Assembly (NCBI RefSeq): GCF_004764705.1
Contig: NZ_SHLX01000001.1
Coordinates: 682,001 to 746,000 of the forward strand
From: Paenibacillus cymbidii
Lineage (GTDB): Bacteria > Bacillota > Bacilli > Paenibacillales > NBRC-103111
Length of the DNA: 64,000 nt
Direction: 5' to 3'
In this document: positions 41,316 to 50,537 of the stretch, in pieces
Layout: the number at the start of each line of letters is the position of its first letter
How positions within the stretch are numbered: position 1 is the first letter of the stretch
The notes under the pieces: generated by a model
Databases searched by the model: none
Told to the model about the DNA's origin: nothing
The model's input: the letters and a program-made list of their open reading frames with translations, nothing else
Program-made: the position numbers and the translations under genes

Positions 41316-42542
41316 CTACTTGGAATAATGCCGGGCGGCGGGACGCGTATAAGCGGAGCGCTGCGGCTGCTCCGGCTCCTGCCGTTCGGGCTGCTCCGGC
41401 TTGTCCGCGGCGTCCTGTTTGTTCTGCTCCCGTGAAATGCCAAGCATGACGCCGGTGCTCAGCAGCGTGGCGATGACCGACGAGCCTCCGTAGCTGATGA
41501 ACGGCAGCGTAACGCCGGTCATCGGAATAGCGCCGGTGACGCCGCCGATATTGACGAACGCCTGAATACCGAACATGCCCATAACGCCGATGCCGACCAG
41601 CATCGAAAACTGGTCTTTGCAACGAACGGAAACAAGAATGCCGCGCCAGAGGAAAAAGACGAACACAAGCAGGAACAAGGAGCTTCCGATAAAACCGAAT
41701 TCCTCGCCGATGATGGCGAATATAAAATCGTTATGCGGTTCCGGCAAATAATGCAGCTTCTGGATGCTTTGTCCGAAGCCCGCGCCGGTGATGCCGCCGT
41801 GCCCGAAGGCGTACAGCGACTGCACCAGTTGGTAGCCGATGCCGTTCTCGTCCGAGAAAGGGTTCAGGAACGCGGTAAACCGGTCCAACCGGTAATCGCT
41901 TTCCTCGCTGCCGCGCAAGCTGTTCATGCCGAGTATCAGGCTGACGATCGCCGCTGCCGTCACCGCGATGCCGAACAAATGCTTCATTCTGGCGCCGCCG
42001 GCCACAATAACAACGAAGGCGGAGAGCACCAGGATGACGCAGGAGCCCATGTCGGGCTGCAGCATGATCAGCAAGGCGATAAAGCCCAGCATGATGAGCG
42101 CCGGGAACAAGCCGCCTTTCCATTCGCGGAACTTTTCGCCCTTGCGGGTGATGTACAGCGCCAAATACAGGATGACGCCCAGCTTGGCGAATTCGCTCGG
42201 CTGCAAGTTGAACGGGCCGACGCGGAACCAACTGTGCACGCCCATCCCTTTCGGGCCGGTACCGAAGAACGGCACCAGGACAAGCAGAATCAGACATGCG
42301 AAAAAAGCGGGCAGGACCCACTTTTTCATTCGGGAATAGTGAATGTTCATGGCGACAACCATGCCTAACATACCGAGAAAGATGGCGATGGCCTGCTTCT
42401 TGACGTAGTACCACGGATCGCCCCAATCCGTAACGGCAGTCATCGAGCTGGCGCTGAAAACCATAAGCAAACCGAAGGCGACGAGTGCAAGCGACAGAAA
42501 CAGCAGCAAAAAGTCGGGCGTTCCTCTGCGTACCGGTTTCAT
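41316..42542 (-). CDS. ftsW: FtsW/SpoVE family peptidoglycan glycosyltransferase
   Basis: A SEDS-family glycosyltransferase that polymerises lipid II at the septum or in the spore cortex. The 408-residue protein has ten hydrophobic segments. Family marks are WFRVGPFNLQPSEFAKL, the LQPDMGSC segment, and YLPEPHNDFIFAIIGEE, ending PMTGVTLPFISYGGSS. The last 35 residues (ISREQNKQDAADKPEQPER) form a charged tail. FtsW, RodA and SpoVE cannot be fully separated by these marks alone; the tail fits FtsW better. A YugN-like gene lies nine bases upstream, so they form an operon. Confidence 0.88.
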   Translation of the reverse strand: MKPVRRGTPDFLLLFLSLALVAFGLLMVFSASSMTAVTDWGDPWYYVKKQAIAIFLGMLGMVVAMNIHYSRMKKWVLPAFFACLILLVLVPFFGTGPKGMGVHSWFRVGPFNLQPSEFAKLGVILYLALYITRKGEKFREWKGGLFPALIMLGFIALLIMLQPDMGSCVILVLSAFVVIVAGGARMKHLFGIAVTAAAIVSLILGMNSLRGSEESDYRLDRFTAFLNPFSDENGIGYQLVQSLYAFGHGGITGAGFGQSIQKLHYLPEPHNDFIFAIIGEEFGFIGSSLFLLVFVFFLWRGILVSVRCKDQFSMLVGIGVMGMFGIQAFVNIGGVTGAIPMTGVTLPFISYGGSSVIATLLSTGVMLGISREQNKQDAADKPEQPERQEPEQPQRSAYTRPAARHYSK

Positions 42543-42551
42543 CGGCAGCTC

Positions 42552-42899
42552 TTAGTGAGCCAGCGCGTGCTTAAGTTGGTCAAGCTTCGACTTGAGCGTC
42601 GACAGCACGGCGTCCGGAATCGGCGCATTGTAGTCGAGACCGTGGGGGAACGTGGTTTTGCCGATGTAGGCGTCCTCCAAATAGAGGATGGCGTCCGGCT
42701 TCTCCAGTCTGCCGCTCTCGACGCGGGCGTTGACGCGCAGGAAATATTCGCTCTTGGTGGCGCGGTCTTCATATTTATAGTCATACGTGGCACGGTAATA
42801 TTCCCACTGCCAACGAACAAAGCCCAGCTTCTCGGTCGATTCGTCCAGATGGGCCAAATCGCTTTTCATTCCTTTGATTCCTGTGTTTTCGATAATCAC
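42552..42899 (-). CDS. YugN-like family protein
   Basis: A 115-residue protein of the YugN-like family of Bacillales, without a known function. Marks are IENTGIKGMKSDLAHLDEST, WQWEYYRATYDYKYED and YFLRVNARVESGRLE. The start is GTG 42899, with GGGAGGCG upstream. It is soluble and small, with no signal peptide. It lies directly upstream of ftsW on the minus strand, with nine bases between the stop and the next start. Confidence 0.85.
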   Translation of the reverse strand: MIIENTGIKGMKSDLAHLDESTEKLGFVRWQWEYYRATYDYKYEDRATKSEYFLRVNARVESGRLEKPDAILYLEDAYIGKTTFPHGLDYNAPIPDAVLSTLKSKLDQLKHALAH

Positions 42900-43126
42900 G
42901 ACAGATGCGCCTCCCGGATATGGTAAATCTTCGATTATGTTTCATGATAGTATGTTTCCCGGCCCAGTGCAAGTCGAAAGCTTCGGCCCAAGGCAAGGTT
43001 GTGACCAAATTGTGGCGGTTCGCGCCGGGCTGAAGGCAACGGCGGGAAAAGTGTAATTGTGCCGCCATTTTGCTAAAATAGGAAGCAAAGATGACAAAGT
43101 TGCCTCAAACGAAAGGGGTGCGGCGG

Positions 43127-44317
43127 ATGGAGCTCGGCAAACAAGTGGAAACGATATTCCCGGATATGGTCGCCTGGCGGCGTCATCTGCATATGAACCC
43201 CGAGTTGTCGTACCGGGAGGAGAAGACGTCCCGATTCGTGGCGGAAGTGCTGGAATCAATCGGCATCGAAGTGCGAACCGGCGTCGGCGGCCATGGCATT
43301 GTCGGCCTGCTGCGCGGCGCCAAGCCGGGGCCGACCGTAGCGCTGCGAGCGGACATGGACGCGCTGCCGATTCAGGACGAGAAGACGGTGCCGTACAAGT
43401 CGCAAGTGCCCGGCGTGATGCACGCCTGCGGCCATGACGGGCATACCGCGGCGCTGCTCGGCGCGGCCCGGCTGCTCGCCGGCGGCAAAGACGAGATGCA
43501 AGGCAATGCCGTGTTCCTGTTCCAGCCGGCGGAGGAAGTATGCCCCGGCGGTGCCAAGGCCATGATTGCGGACGGCGCGCTGGACGGCGTCGACGTCATA
43601 TACGGCGTGCATTTGTGGACGCCGTTCGCGGCGGGCGGCATCCACACCGCCGCGGGGCCGGTCATGGCGGCGCCGGACGAATTCGTGATCCGGATCAAAG
43701 GAAAAGGCGGGCACGGCGCGCTGCCCCATCAGACGGTGGACAGCATTGTGGTCGGCGCGCACTTGATCGTCAATTTGCAGACAATCGTCAGCCGCAGCGT
43801 CAATCCCGCCGATCCGTGCGTGGTGTCCATCGGCATGCTGCATGCCGGTACGGGCTTTAACGTCATCTCCGAAACGTGCGTGCTGTCCGGCACCGTGCGC
43901 ACATTCGACCCGGACGTCAAACGGCAGATCCGGGGCAGAATCGAAGCTATCGCCGAGACGACATGCGCAATGTTCGGAGCGGCGTGCGACATCGACTATA
44001 TCGACGGCTATCCGGCAGTAGTTAATGACGCTAATGAAGCGCGGCGATGCAAGGACGTCGCGGCGAATCTGTTTGGCGAAGCCAGCGTCCGGCCGCTACC
44101 GCTCATTATGGCGGGAGAAGATTTTGCCTACTATTTGCAAATCAAGCCGGGCTGTTTCATTTTCGTCGGGGCGGGCAATGAGGAGAAAGGCGCAACGGCG
44201 CCGCATCACCATCCGCAGTTCGATATCGACGAGGACGCGATGAAGCAGTCAGCCGCGCTGCTCGCCGGCTTGTGCCTCGATTACCAGGCGAGCCATGCCG
44301 CGGCGGCGAATCGGTAA
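43127..44317 (+). CDS. M20 family amidohydrolase / N-acyl amino acid hydrolase
   Basis: A 396-residue M20D-type metallo-hydrolase that removes acyl groups from amino acids or amino sugars. The metal-binding residues are clear: MHACGHDGHTAAL near 105, QPAEEVCPGGAKAM near 138, GKGGHGALPHQTVD near 193 and MAGEDFAYYLQ near 345. The start at ATG 43127 is chosen because GAAAGGGG lies upstream; ATG 43091 is an alternative with AGGAAG. It precedes the CBS gene, 78 bases away, on the same strand. Exact substrate is not predictable. Confidence 0.92.
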   Translation: MELGKQVETIFPDMVAWRRHLHMNPELSYREEKTSRFVAEVLESIGIEVRTGVGGHGIVGLLRGAKPGPTVALRADMDALPIQDEKTVPYKSQVPGVMHACGHDGHTAALLGAARLLAGGKDEMQGNAVFLFQPAEEVCPGGAKAMIADGALDGVDVIYGVHLWTPFAAGGIHTAAGPVMAAPDEFVIRIKGKGGHGALPHQTVDSIVVGAHLIVNLQTIVSRSVNPADPCVVSIGMLHAGTGFNVISETCVLSGTVRTFDPDVKRQIRGRIEAIAETTCAMFGAACDIDYIDGYPAVVNDANEARRCKDVAANLFGEASVRPLPLIMAGEDFAYYLQIKPGCFIFVGAGNEEKGATAPHHHPQFDIDEDAMKQSAALLAGLCLDYQASHAAAANR

Positions 44318-44395
44318 CGCGTCCGCATGAAATCCGCGCTTCGGGCAAAGCTAATGTCGTTCGACACTTCTTACGCCTGGAGGGAGCGACTCGCC

Positions 44396-44836
44396 TTGAA
44401 AACCGTCAAAGAAATCATGAGTACGGACTGCGTGACGTTAACGCTGCAGGACAATGTGTTTGAAGCCGCACTCAAAATGAAGCAGCACAACATCGGATTC
44501 ATTCCCGTGCTGGACGGCAAGAAGCTGGTCGGCGTCGTCACGGACCGCGACCTTGTGGTAAGAGGTTACGCGGAGAAACATTCCGGCTCGACGGCCATAC
44601 AGGAAGTGCTCAGCGAACAGCTGACGACGGTCAATCCGGAGACGTCGGTCGACGATGCGGCCAAGCTGATGGCGAACGAACAAATTCGCCGGCTGCCGGT
44701 CGTCGAGCACGGCAACCTGGTCGGCGTCGTCGCGATCGGCGACATGGCGGTGCGCACGAAATTCGAGGATGAAGCGGGCGAAGCGCTCAGCAAAATTTCC
44801 GAATCGAACAAGTCGTTCACCGGCGCCGCCAAATAA
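44396..44836 (+). CDS. Two-CBS-domain protein
   Basis: A 146-residue protein made only of two CBS motifs. The first is about 6-62 (VKEIMSTDCVTLTLQDNVFE and FIPVLDGKKLVGVVTDRDLV), the second about 74-125 (VNPETSVDDAAKLM and RRLPVVEHGNLVGVVAIGDM). Pairs of CBS domains bind adenosine nucleotides and act as sensors. TTG 44396 is chosen because GGAGGGAG lies upstream and the domain begins there. It is close in layout to the YhcV/YrpB-type CBS proteins. The binding partner is unknown. Confidence 0.88.
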   Translation: MKTVKEIMSTDCVTLTLQDNVFEAALKMKQHNIGFIPVLDGKKLVGVVTDRDLVVRGYAEKHSGSTAIQEVLSEQLTTVNPETSVDDAAKLMANEQIRRLPVVEHGNLVGVVAIGDMAVRTKFEDEAGEALSKISESNKSFTGAAK

Positions 44837-44840
44837 CGGC

Positions 44841-44879
44841 AATCGCCCCTGTCCGCTTCTAAACGGACAGGGGCGATTT
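44841..44879 (+). terminator. Intrinsic terminator
   Basis: A perfect 15-base stem (AATCGCCCCTGTCCG and CGGACAGGGGCGATT) with a short T tail. It lies between the convergent CBS gene and the nuclease gene and may work for both. Confidence 0.78.
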
Positions 44880-44891
44880 GCATACATGCGG

Positions 44892-45671
44892 CTATTCCGC
44901 CGATTTGCGGAAACCGGCCGTCTTCGCTTCGGCTTCGGTACAGAACAACTGCTCGGCAACGGTTTGCTCATAGTAGCGTCCGCCGGGCAAATGGTATATT
45001 TTTTCCTTCTTGGAATTGATGTTGCCTTTGATCGCCGGTTTGGCGCAAGCGGTTGATGCCGGCACGCCGGCTTGTTTCGCCGAATCGCCGGAAGGCGCCT
45101 GGGACGCCGGCGGTTTGGAAGCCGTAGCGGCATTCGCCGCCGCGGGATCGCCCCACAACCCTTTCTTCTGTTCTCGGGCGGTACGCTCCAGCGCCACGAA
45201 CGTTTTGGCATAGATGACGTTCGGCGGCACGGTCATCGGATTGGCGTACCCTTCGCGCACGAGCGTTTCGTTGAACATCTCCGTATTTCCCGCGATAAAT
45301 ACATAGCGCAGCAGACGGCCGTATGTATCTTTGTTGCCGGCGTCGCGGAACAGGTATACAGTTTGTCCCGTCAACTGTTCCTTCGCATACGCGCTCGCTT
45401 CTTTCCCGAACGGCTCGATTTCCTTCGTGCTTTCCGGCGTATCGACGCCGATCAGCCTCACTTTGTCGCCATTCTCCAGTTCGAACGTATCGCCGTCCAC
45501 GACCCGTTTCACTTTGTCAACGGTATAAGCGTTTTCTTTCAATTCGGGATACTTGCCGCGCACCGCTGCGGCAAACGACGATGCGTCGTTCGCGGAATCG
45601 GACGAGGAGCAGCCGACAGCCGCCGCCAAGCCGATAAGGATGAGCATACTCCACAGAAACCTTTTTGCCAT
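44892..45671 (-). CDS. Thermonuclease-like lipoprotein with C-terminal sunset domain
   Basis: A 259-residue secreted lipoprotein. The signal sequence ends at the lipobox AAVGC near residue 20. The SNase domain (about 50-180) shows VVDGDTFELENGDKVRLIGV, DTPE, GKEASAYAKEQL, the DTYGRLLRYVF segment and EGYANPM, with the catalytic Arg/Glu pattern of staphylococcal nuclease. A linker rich in Ala/Ser/Pro precedes a 'sunset' domain (IKGNINSKKEKIYHLPGG, YYEQT, EAEAKTAGFR). It should degrade extracellular DNA or RNA at the cell surface. The start at 45671 is chosen for the signal peptide; the longer frame to 45737 is not needed. Confidence 0.9.
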   Translation of the reverse strand: MAKRFLWSMLILIGLAAAVGCSSSDSANDASSFAAAVRGKYPELKENAYTVDKVKRVVDGDTFELENGDKVRLIGVDTPESTKEIEPFGKEASAYAKEQLTGQTVYLFRDAGNKDTYGRLLRYVFIAGNTEMFNETLVREGYANPMTVPPNVIYAKTFVALERTAREQKKGLWGDPAAANAATASKPPASQAPSGDSAKQAGVPASTACAKPAIKGNINSKKEKIYHLPGGRYYEQTVAEQLFCTEAEAKTAGFRKSAE

Positions 45672-45817
45672 GAAACCCAAACACCGCCATTCTTCGCTGA
45701 TCCTCTCATTGTAGAAGGCCGCCGGTTTATTTTGCAACGATTTCTTTCATACTACAAGGTAAATGTATTCCGGCTATACGGGAATTCGTTTCCCCGCAGC
45801 CGACGAGGAGGAATACG

Positions 45818-47527
45818 ATGTTCGCACAAGCGGATTCGCCGCTGTTCGTCCGGCACGATCTGGCGGTGCTGCTGGAGACGGACCATCCCGCGTTCGAGGA
45901 AGTGCGCGAAACGCTCGCCACGTTCGCCGAATTGGTCAAAAGTCCGGATCGGCTTCATACGTATCAGATGACCCCGCTGTCGCTGTGGAACGCCGCGGCG
46001 GCCGGGATGACTGCCGAAGCGGCGCTCGGCTTCCTGCAGCGATACGGCAAGCTCGCCGTGCCGGCCAAGGTGGCGGCAGAATTGCGGACGCTGATGAACC
46101 GCTACGGCTTGCTGACGCTGGAGGCAAGCGGGGAAGGGCAGCTTCGGCTGCTTGCTGCTGAACCGGGGCTGCTGCGCAAGCTTGCCGCTTATCCGAGCAT
46201 CGGCGGCTTGTTTCCGCACGGCATAAGCGAAGACGGCGCTCGGGCTGAGCTGCCGGCGGCCCTGCGCGGCACGATCAAGCGGGAGCTGATGAGGCTGGGC
46301 TACCCGGTGCGCGATACGGCCGGCTATCACGCCGGCGAAACGCTGGAGCTGCGGCTGCGGCGCGACGTGCGGCTGCGCGACTACCAGCAGGCGGCGCTCG
46401 ACGCGTTCTACCGCGGCGGCAGCGAAGAAGGCGGCAGCGGCGTTGTGGTGCTGCCGTGCGGCGCCGGCAAAACGGTCGTCGGCATCGCCGCAATGGCGCA
46501 GCTTGGCTGTGCGACGCTTATTTTGACGCCGAACGCCACATCCGTCCGGCAATGGATCGACGAAATCGTCGGCAAAACGAATGTGCCGCGCCATACGGTA
46601 GGGGCGTACGACGGCAGCTCGAAACAAGTGCGGCCGATTACCGTGGCGACGTACCACATCCTCACGCATCGGCCGAGCCGAAGCGGCTTGTTCCCGCATA
46701 TGCAGCTGCTGCAGAAGCGGGACTGGGGATTGCTCATCTACGACGAAGTGCATTTGCTGCCGGCGCCGATCTTCCGCGTCACGGCGGATATCCAGGCGAC
46801 GCGAAGGCTGGGGATGACGGCCACGCTCGTCCGCGAGGACGGTCATGAGCAGGACGTCTTTTCGCTCGTTGGCCCGAAGCGCTTCGACATGCCGTGGCGC
46901 GCGCTGGAGCGCAGCGGCTGGATCGCGCGGGTCGACTGCTGCGAGCTGCTCGTGCCGCTGCCGCCGGACGGGCGGCGCCGCTACGAGCAGGCGGCGGAGA
47001 AGCAGCGCCACCGCATCGCCGCGGAAAATCCGCGCAAGCTGGAGGCGCTGCGCGAGCTGCTCGCCCGTCATGAGGACGAGCCGACGCTCGTCATCGGGCT
47101 GTATCGCAGCCAACTGCGCGCCGCTGCGGCGGCGCTCGGCGCGCCGGTCATCTGCGGCGAAACGCCGCAGGACGAGCGCGAGGAGCTGTACCGCTGCTTC
47201 CGCGCCGGCTCGCTGCGGCTGCTTGTCGTCGGCAAGGTAGCCAACTTTGCCGTCGATTTGCCCGCGGCGGCGGTAGCCGTGCAGCTGTCCGGCAGCTTCG
47301 GCTCGCGCCAGGAGGAAGCGCAGCGGCTTGGCCGGCTGCTGCGGCCGAAGCCGGGAGCGAATCGGGCGTACTTCTATACGGTCGTGACGGAAGGCACGAA
47401 GGAACAAGACTTTGCCGCGCGCCGGCGCCAATTTATGGCCGAGCAGGGGTACGGGTATCGCGTGGAAACGGCAGCCGCGGAACCGTTCCGATCGGAAATG
47501 CTGCCGGGCGCGGGGGTGCAGGCGTGA
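45818..47527 (+). CDS. XPB/ERCC3-type DNA helicase
   Basis: A 569-residue superfamily 2 helicase of the XPB (RAD25) type. The N-terminal half carries the damage-recognition-like domain (residues about 1-180). The helicase core shows VVLPCGAGKTVVGIA (Walker A, near 213-220), IYDEVHLLPAP (motif II), ATLVREDGHE (the RED motif of XPB) and GSFGSRQEEAQRLGRLLRP (motif VI). XPB proteins open DNA 3'-to-5' in transcription and repair in archaea and eukaryotes; a bacterial role is not settled. GTG of the next gene overlaps its stop, so the two form an operon. This class is uncommon in bacteria. Confidence 0.9.
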   Translation: MFAQADSPLFVRHDLAVLLETDHPAFEEVRETLATFAELVKSPDRLHTYQMTPLSLWNAAAAGMTAEAALGFLQRYGKLAVPAKVAAELRTLMNRYGLLTLEASGEGQLRLLAAEPGLLRKLAAYPSIGGLFPHGISEDGARAELPAALRGTIKRELMRLGYPVRDTAGYHAGETLELRLRRDVRLRDYQQAALDAFYRGGSEEGGSGVVVLPCGAGKTVVGIAAMAQLGCATLILTPNATSVRQWIDEIVGKTNVPRHTVGAYDGSSKQVRPITVATYHILTHRPSRSGLFPHMQLLQKRDWGLLIYDEVHLLPAPIFRVTADIQATRRLGMTATLVREDGHEQDVFSLVGPKRFDMPWRALERSGWIARVDCCELLVPLPPDGRRRYEQAAEKQRHRIAAENPRKLEALRELLARHEDEPTLVIGLYRSQLRAAAAALGAPVICGETPQDEREELYRCFRAGSLRLLVVGKVANFAVDLPAAAVAVQLSGSFGSRQEEAQRLGRLLRPKPGANRAYFYTVVTEGTKEQDFAARRRQFMAEQGYGYRVETAAAEPFRSEMLPGAGVQA

Positions 47528-49443
47528 GCGGCGCGGCTGAAACGGCGTTGACGGACGCCCTCGCTTCCATGAAGGATTGGGAGCGGAATACGCTTCTGGT
47601 CGTCCTGCGCCGGTTCGCCGACTTGCCGTTTGACGCCCAGCAGTTGACGGCCGCCGCTGCATACAGCGGCATGACGGCGGCGGAAGCGACGGCAGGGCTG
47701 GAGATGCTGCAAGCAAGAGGCGTGCTGAGCGAAGCCGCAGACGGGCCGCGGGAGCCGCGCAAGCTGGAGCTTCCGGCGCATATGCTGGCAGCTTGGCAGC
47801 GGCTGCTGCTGCCGAAGCGGCACCCGGCAACGCTTCTTCCGGAAGGCGCGGAGCCCGAATTTTCCGCTGCCGCGGGAGCTGCGCTCGGGCTTGAGCACGG
47901 ATTGCTCGAGCTGCTTGGCCGAATTGGCCTGGAAGGGGGCACGGCGCCTCCGGAGGAGGGGCGAATGCCAAGGAAGCTCGCCAAACAGCTGGAAGGTTGT
48001 ATGGCGCCGTACAACGACGCTTACGCAGCGGCGGCATCCTTGGCGGAGTTGGACGATGCTGCCGCCGCACAATCGCAGCCGGATGCCGGGCTGCTGCTTG
48101 CACTTGCGGGCGAACTGGCGCTGCTCGTCGCCGGCAAACGGCTGGAACTGCGCGAACGGCCGCTGATCGCGTGGCTCCATCAGCCGCATCCAACGCTGCG
48201 GGTACAAGCATACGCCGCCTGGAAGCGGATCGCCGCGCCGCGATCGGCCGAAGCGCGCCATATGCTCGCCGCACTGGAGGCGTTGCCGGCGCTTGGTTGG
48301 AATCGGTGGGAAAATTTGCTTCGGTGGATGCAACATTATGGTATGATAAACGGTAACGGCACGGAGTTGCCGTCCGCACATGCGACAGGCATCCTGTGCC
48401 AATTGGCCGGCTTCGGCTGGTTGGAGCTGGGCCGGGACTCGGCGGCGGTATGGCTGCGCACGACCGGGGCGTTGACGGAAGACGGCGCCGCCGCTGCCAT
48501 TCCGGCGGCAGCCGGCGCAACGAGCAGGGCCGAGCTGTACGTGCAGCCGGATCTGGAAATTATTGCTTCCGCCAACGTTTCGTTTGCGGTGCAGTGGGAG
48601 CTGATGGGGCTGGCGGAGCGCGCGACCGCCGATGTCGTCAGCGTATACAAGCTGACGCAGGCCAGCGCGGCGCGGGCCGCGGACAACGGCCGCGATGCGG
48701 AAACGGCCATCGCTTTCCTGCAGCAGCACGCCAAATACGGCGTGCCCGAAGCGGCGGCAGCCGAGCTGCGGCGGTGGATGCGGCAAGCCGGCGAGCGTGC
48801 GCGAGACGGTAAGGGACGGCTGCAGCAGGCAGCCGCATCTTGTCTGCTGCTGTGCGCGGATGCCAGAACGGCAGCGGCTGTCGCCGGCCATCCGAAGCTG
48901 CGGATGTGCCTGTCCGGTAAATCGGGCCAGTTGGCGTTTGTCGTATTGAGGGATCAGGCGGAAAACCTTATACTGAATATAGCGCAAGCGGGACTTTCGT
49001 ATCGCTGTCGGGTCGAATGGAGCGACATGCCGTCGAATCGGTTATATCCGCGCGTTTTCGACACGACGATAGGCAATCGGGAGCAAGCGTCAAGTCGCAA
49101 TCCGAAGCCGCCCGATCTGGAAATACCGGTGCCGGCACCTCGTGATCCGGAACGGTTGTATCCGGGATTTGGCCGCATCCCGCAAGCCTGGTTCGCGCTA
49201 TGCCGAAGCTACCATGCATCGACGCGCAGGCGGATGGTCGAGCAGGCGCTTGCCTGGCGCACGCGAGTCAAGCTGGGCGCTGGCGAACGGCAGTGGATCG
49301 TGACGCCGCTGCGCATCGAGCAGGAAGAAAGCGGCGGGTGGTCGATTGTCGGACAGCTGCGCGACGGCGGCGGGCAACCGATCGAGCTGCGTCAGGAACA
49401 ATGGGAATGCATGCAAATCATGCTTCCGGGTATTAATGAATAA
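47524..49443 (+). CDS. Helicase-associated protein (helicase_C_3/XPB-partner type)
   Basis: A 639-residue protein that overlaps the XPB stop by four bases, so it is translationally coupled. Its middle part (about 335-420) has the helicase_C_3 segment AELYVQPDLEIIASANVSFA with KLTQASAARAADNGRDAE, known from proteins paired with XPB-type helicases. The N-terminal part is helical and Ala/Leu/Glu-rich. The C-terminal 180 residues (VARSYHASTRRRMVEQAL, WKTRVKLG-like sections) end at an XPB-associated domain. I see no nuclease or helicase motif of its own. It is the probable partner of the preceding helicase. Confidence 0.75.
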   Translation: MSGAAETALTDALASMKDWERNTLLVVLRRFADLPFDAQQLTAAAAYSGMTAAEATAGLEMLQARGVLSEAADGPREPRKLELPAHMLAAWQRLLLPKRHPATLLPEGAEPEFSAAAGAALGLEHGLLELLGRIGLEGGTAPPEEGRMPRKLAKQLEGCMAPYNDAYAAAASLAELDDAAAAQSQPDAGLLLALAGELALLVAGKRLELRERPLIAWLHQPHPTLRVQAYAAWKRIAAPRSAEARHMLAALEALPALGWNRWENLLRWMQHYGMINGNGTELPSAHATGILCQLAGFGWLELGRDSAAVWLRTTGALTEDGAAAAIPAAAGATSRAELYVQPDLEIIASANVSFAVQWELMGLAERATADVVSVYKLTQASAARAADNGRDAETAIAFLQQHAKYGVPEAAAAELRRWMRQAGERARDGKGRLQQAAASCLLLCADARTAAAVAGHPKLRMCLSGKSGQLAFVVLRDQAENLILNIAQAGLSYRCRVEWSDMPSNRLYPRVFDTTIGNREQASSRNPKPPDLEIPVPAPRDPERLYPGFGRIPQAWFALCRSYHASTRRRMVEQALAWRTRVKLGAGERQWIVTPLRIEQEESGGWSIVGQLRDGGGQPIELRQEQWECMQIMLPGINE

Positions 49444-49489
49444 GGGCCGCGTTCGGCCTATCAATCGATAAACGACGGAGATGATCGGA

Positions 49490-49945
49490 ATGAGCATTGC
49501 AGAAGAGCAGGCGCTTGATATGTCGATCCTCCTGTCTACGGCTTACGAGCTCGGGGATCGGATTAATATGTCGGCCGCAGTAGCCGATTATAAGAAGTGG
49601 CAGCTACGGCTCGCAACGGACGCTGACGCGCAGCGGCTTATCCGCACGTTCGCCCGCAAGAAGGAATTGTTCGCGGAATGCGAACGGTTCGGGCATTTTC
49701 ACCCGGACTATCATCGAGCCAAGCAAGAAGCGGAAGCCATCCAGCAGGAGATGGACGCATGCGAAGCGATAAGGTCGTTTAAACTTGCGGAACAGGCGCT
49801 GGACGAACTGCTGCACGACGTTTCCAAAACGATTGCCCACTCGGTGTCGGCAACGATCAAAGTGCCGGGCAACGAAAAGGCGAATACCGGCTCAAGCTGC
49901 GGGACAGGCGGTTGCGGCGGCAATTGCAGCGGCGGCTGCAGCTAG
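49490..49945 (+). CDS. ylbF: YlbF family protein
   Basis: A 151-residue YlbF/YmcA-family protein. Bacillus YlbF works with YmcA and YaaT (RicAFT) in RNase Y-dependent mRNA processing and in competence and sporulation. Conserved segments are DMSILLSTAYELGDRIN, IRTFARKKELFAECERFG and HPDYHRAKQEAEAIQQEM. The start is ATG 49490 rather than 49481. The C-terminal tail is unusual: SSCGTGGCGGNCSGGCS with five cysteines, resembling the cysteine-rich tail that binds an iron-sulfur cluster in Bacillus YlbF. YlbG follows after 145 bases. Confidence 0.88.
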   Translation: MSIAEEQALDMSILLSTAYELGDRINMSAAVADYKKWQLRLATDADAQRLIRTFARKKELFAECERFGHFHPDYHRAKQEAEAIQQEMDACEAIRSFKLAEQALDELLHDVSKTIAHSVSATIKVPGNEKANTGSSCGTGGCGGNCSGGCS

Positions 49946-50090
49946 AAGCGAGGCACGGCCTGTTGTGTCGGCAAACGCGCGGCGTCGATGACGCAACGCG
50001 CCGCCGGCACAAACTGCCGTAGCCGCGCGGTAAAGCGCTCTCATCGGAAGAGGGCGGAAGCGCATTTGAGATTAGCGGAAGGGGATATCC

Positions 50091-50357
50091 ATGATGTTGA
50101 CGGAAAGAACCGGCCTGATCGTTTGGGTCAACGACCTGAAACCGGCCAAAAACCTGGAGCGTTTCGGAACGATTCATTATATTTCCAAAAAAATGCATTA
50201 CGTCGTGCTGTATATTCATGCCGCCAAGCTGGAGGAAACGCTGAAACATATGCAGCGCCTGCCGTACGTAAAAAAAGTGGAGCCGTCGTATCGAAATGAG
50301 ATCAAGACGGAATATAGTAGTAATGTGCCGGATAAAACAAGATTTTACTCGCTGTAA
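50091..50357 (+). CDS. ylbG: YlbG family protein (DUF2129)
   Basis: An 88-residue protein of the YlbG family (DUF2129). Marks are RTGLIVWVNDLKPAKNLERFG, HYVVLYIHAAKLEETLKHM and VKKVEPSYRNEIKTEYSSN. Its function is unknown, and it commonly follows ylbF in Bacillales, as it does here. AAGGGG about seven bases upstream supports ATG 50091; the next codon is also ATG. The ylbH/rsmD gene that follows in Bacillus is not present in this position. Confidence 0.9.
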   Translation: MMLTERTGLIVWVNDLKPAKNLERFGTIHYISKKMHYVVLYIHAAKLEETLKHMQRLPYVKKVEPSYRNEIKTEYSSNVPDKTRFYSL

Positions 50358-50537
50358 AATTTTGATTGGAAAATAAGGATGTTTGCTGTAAAATTAGGTA
50401 AATCGCTCTACATAGTACTTAAGAACCGATTTTGCAACGCTCCACCATTCCGAAGCTACATGATCGATGTCTCGAAGAACGGGCATTGTCTCCAGGCGGA
50501 CGAGGGAACCGTTTCTTCCAGGGAGGGAGATGGAATA

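Noticed and set aside
45752..48520. A 922-codon minus-strand ORF opposite the XPB gene pair
   Set aside because: Antisense shadow with Arg/Pro/Ala-rich composition and no motif, while the plus strand has full helicase motifs.
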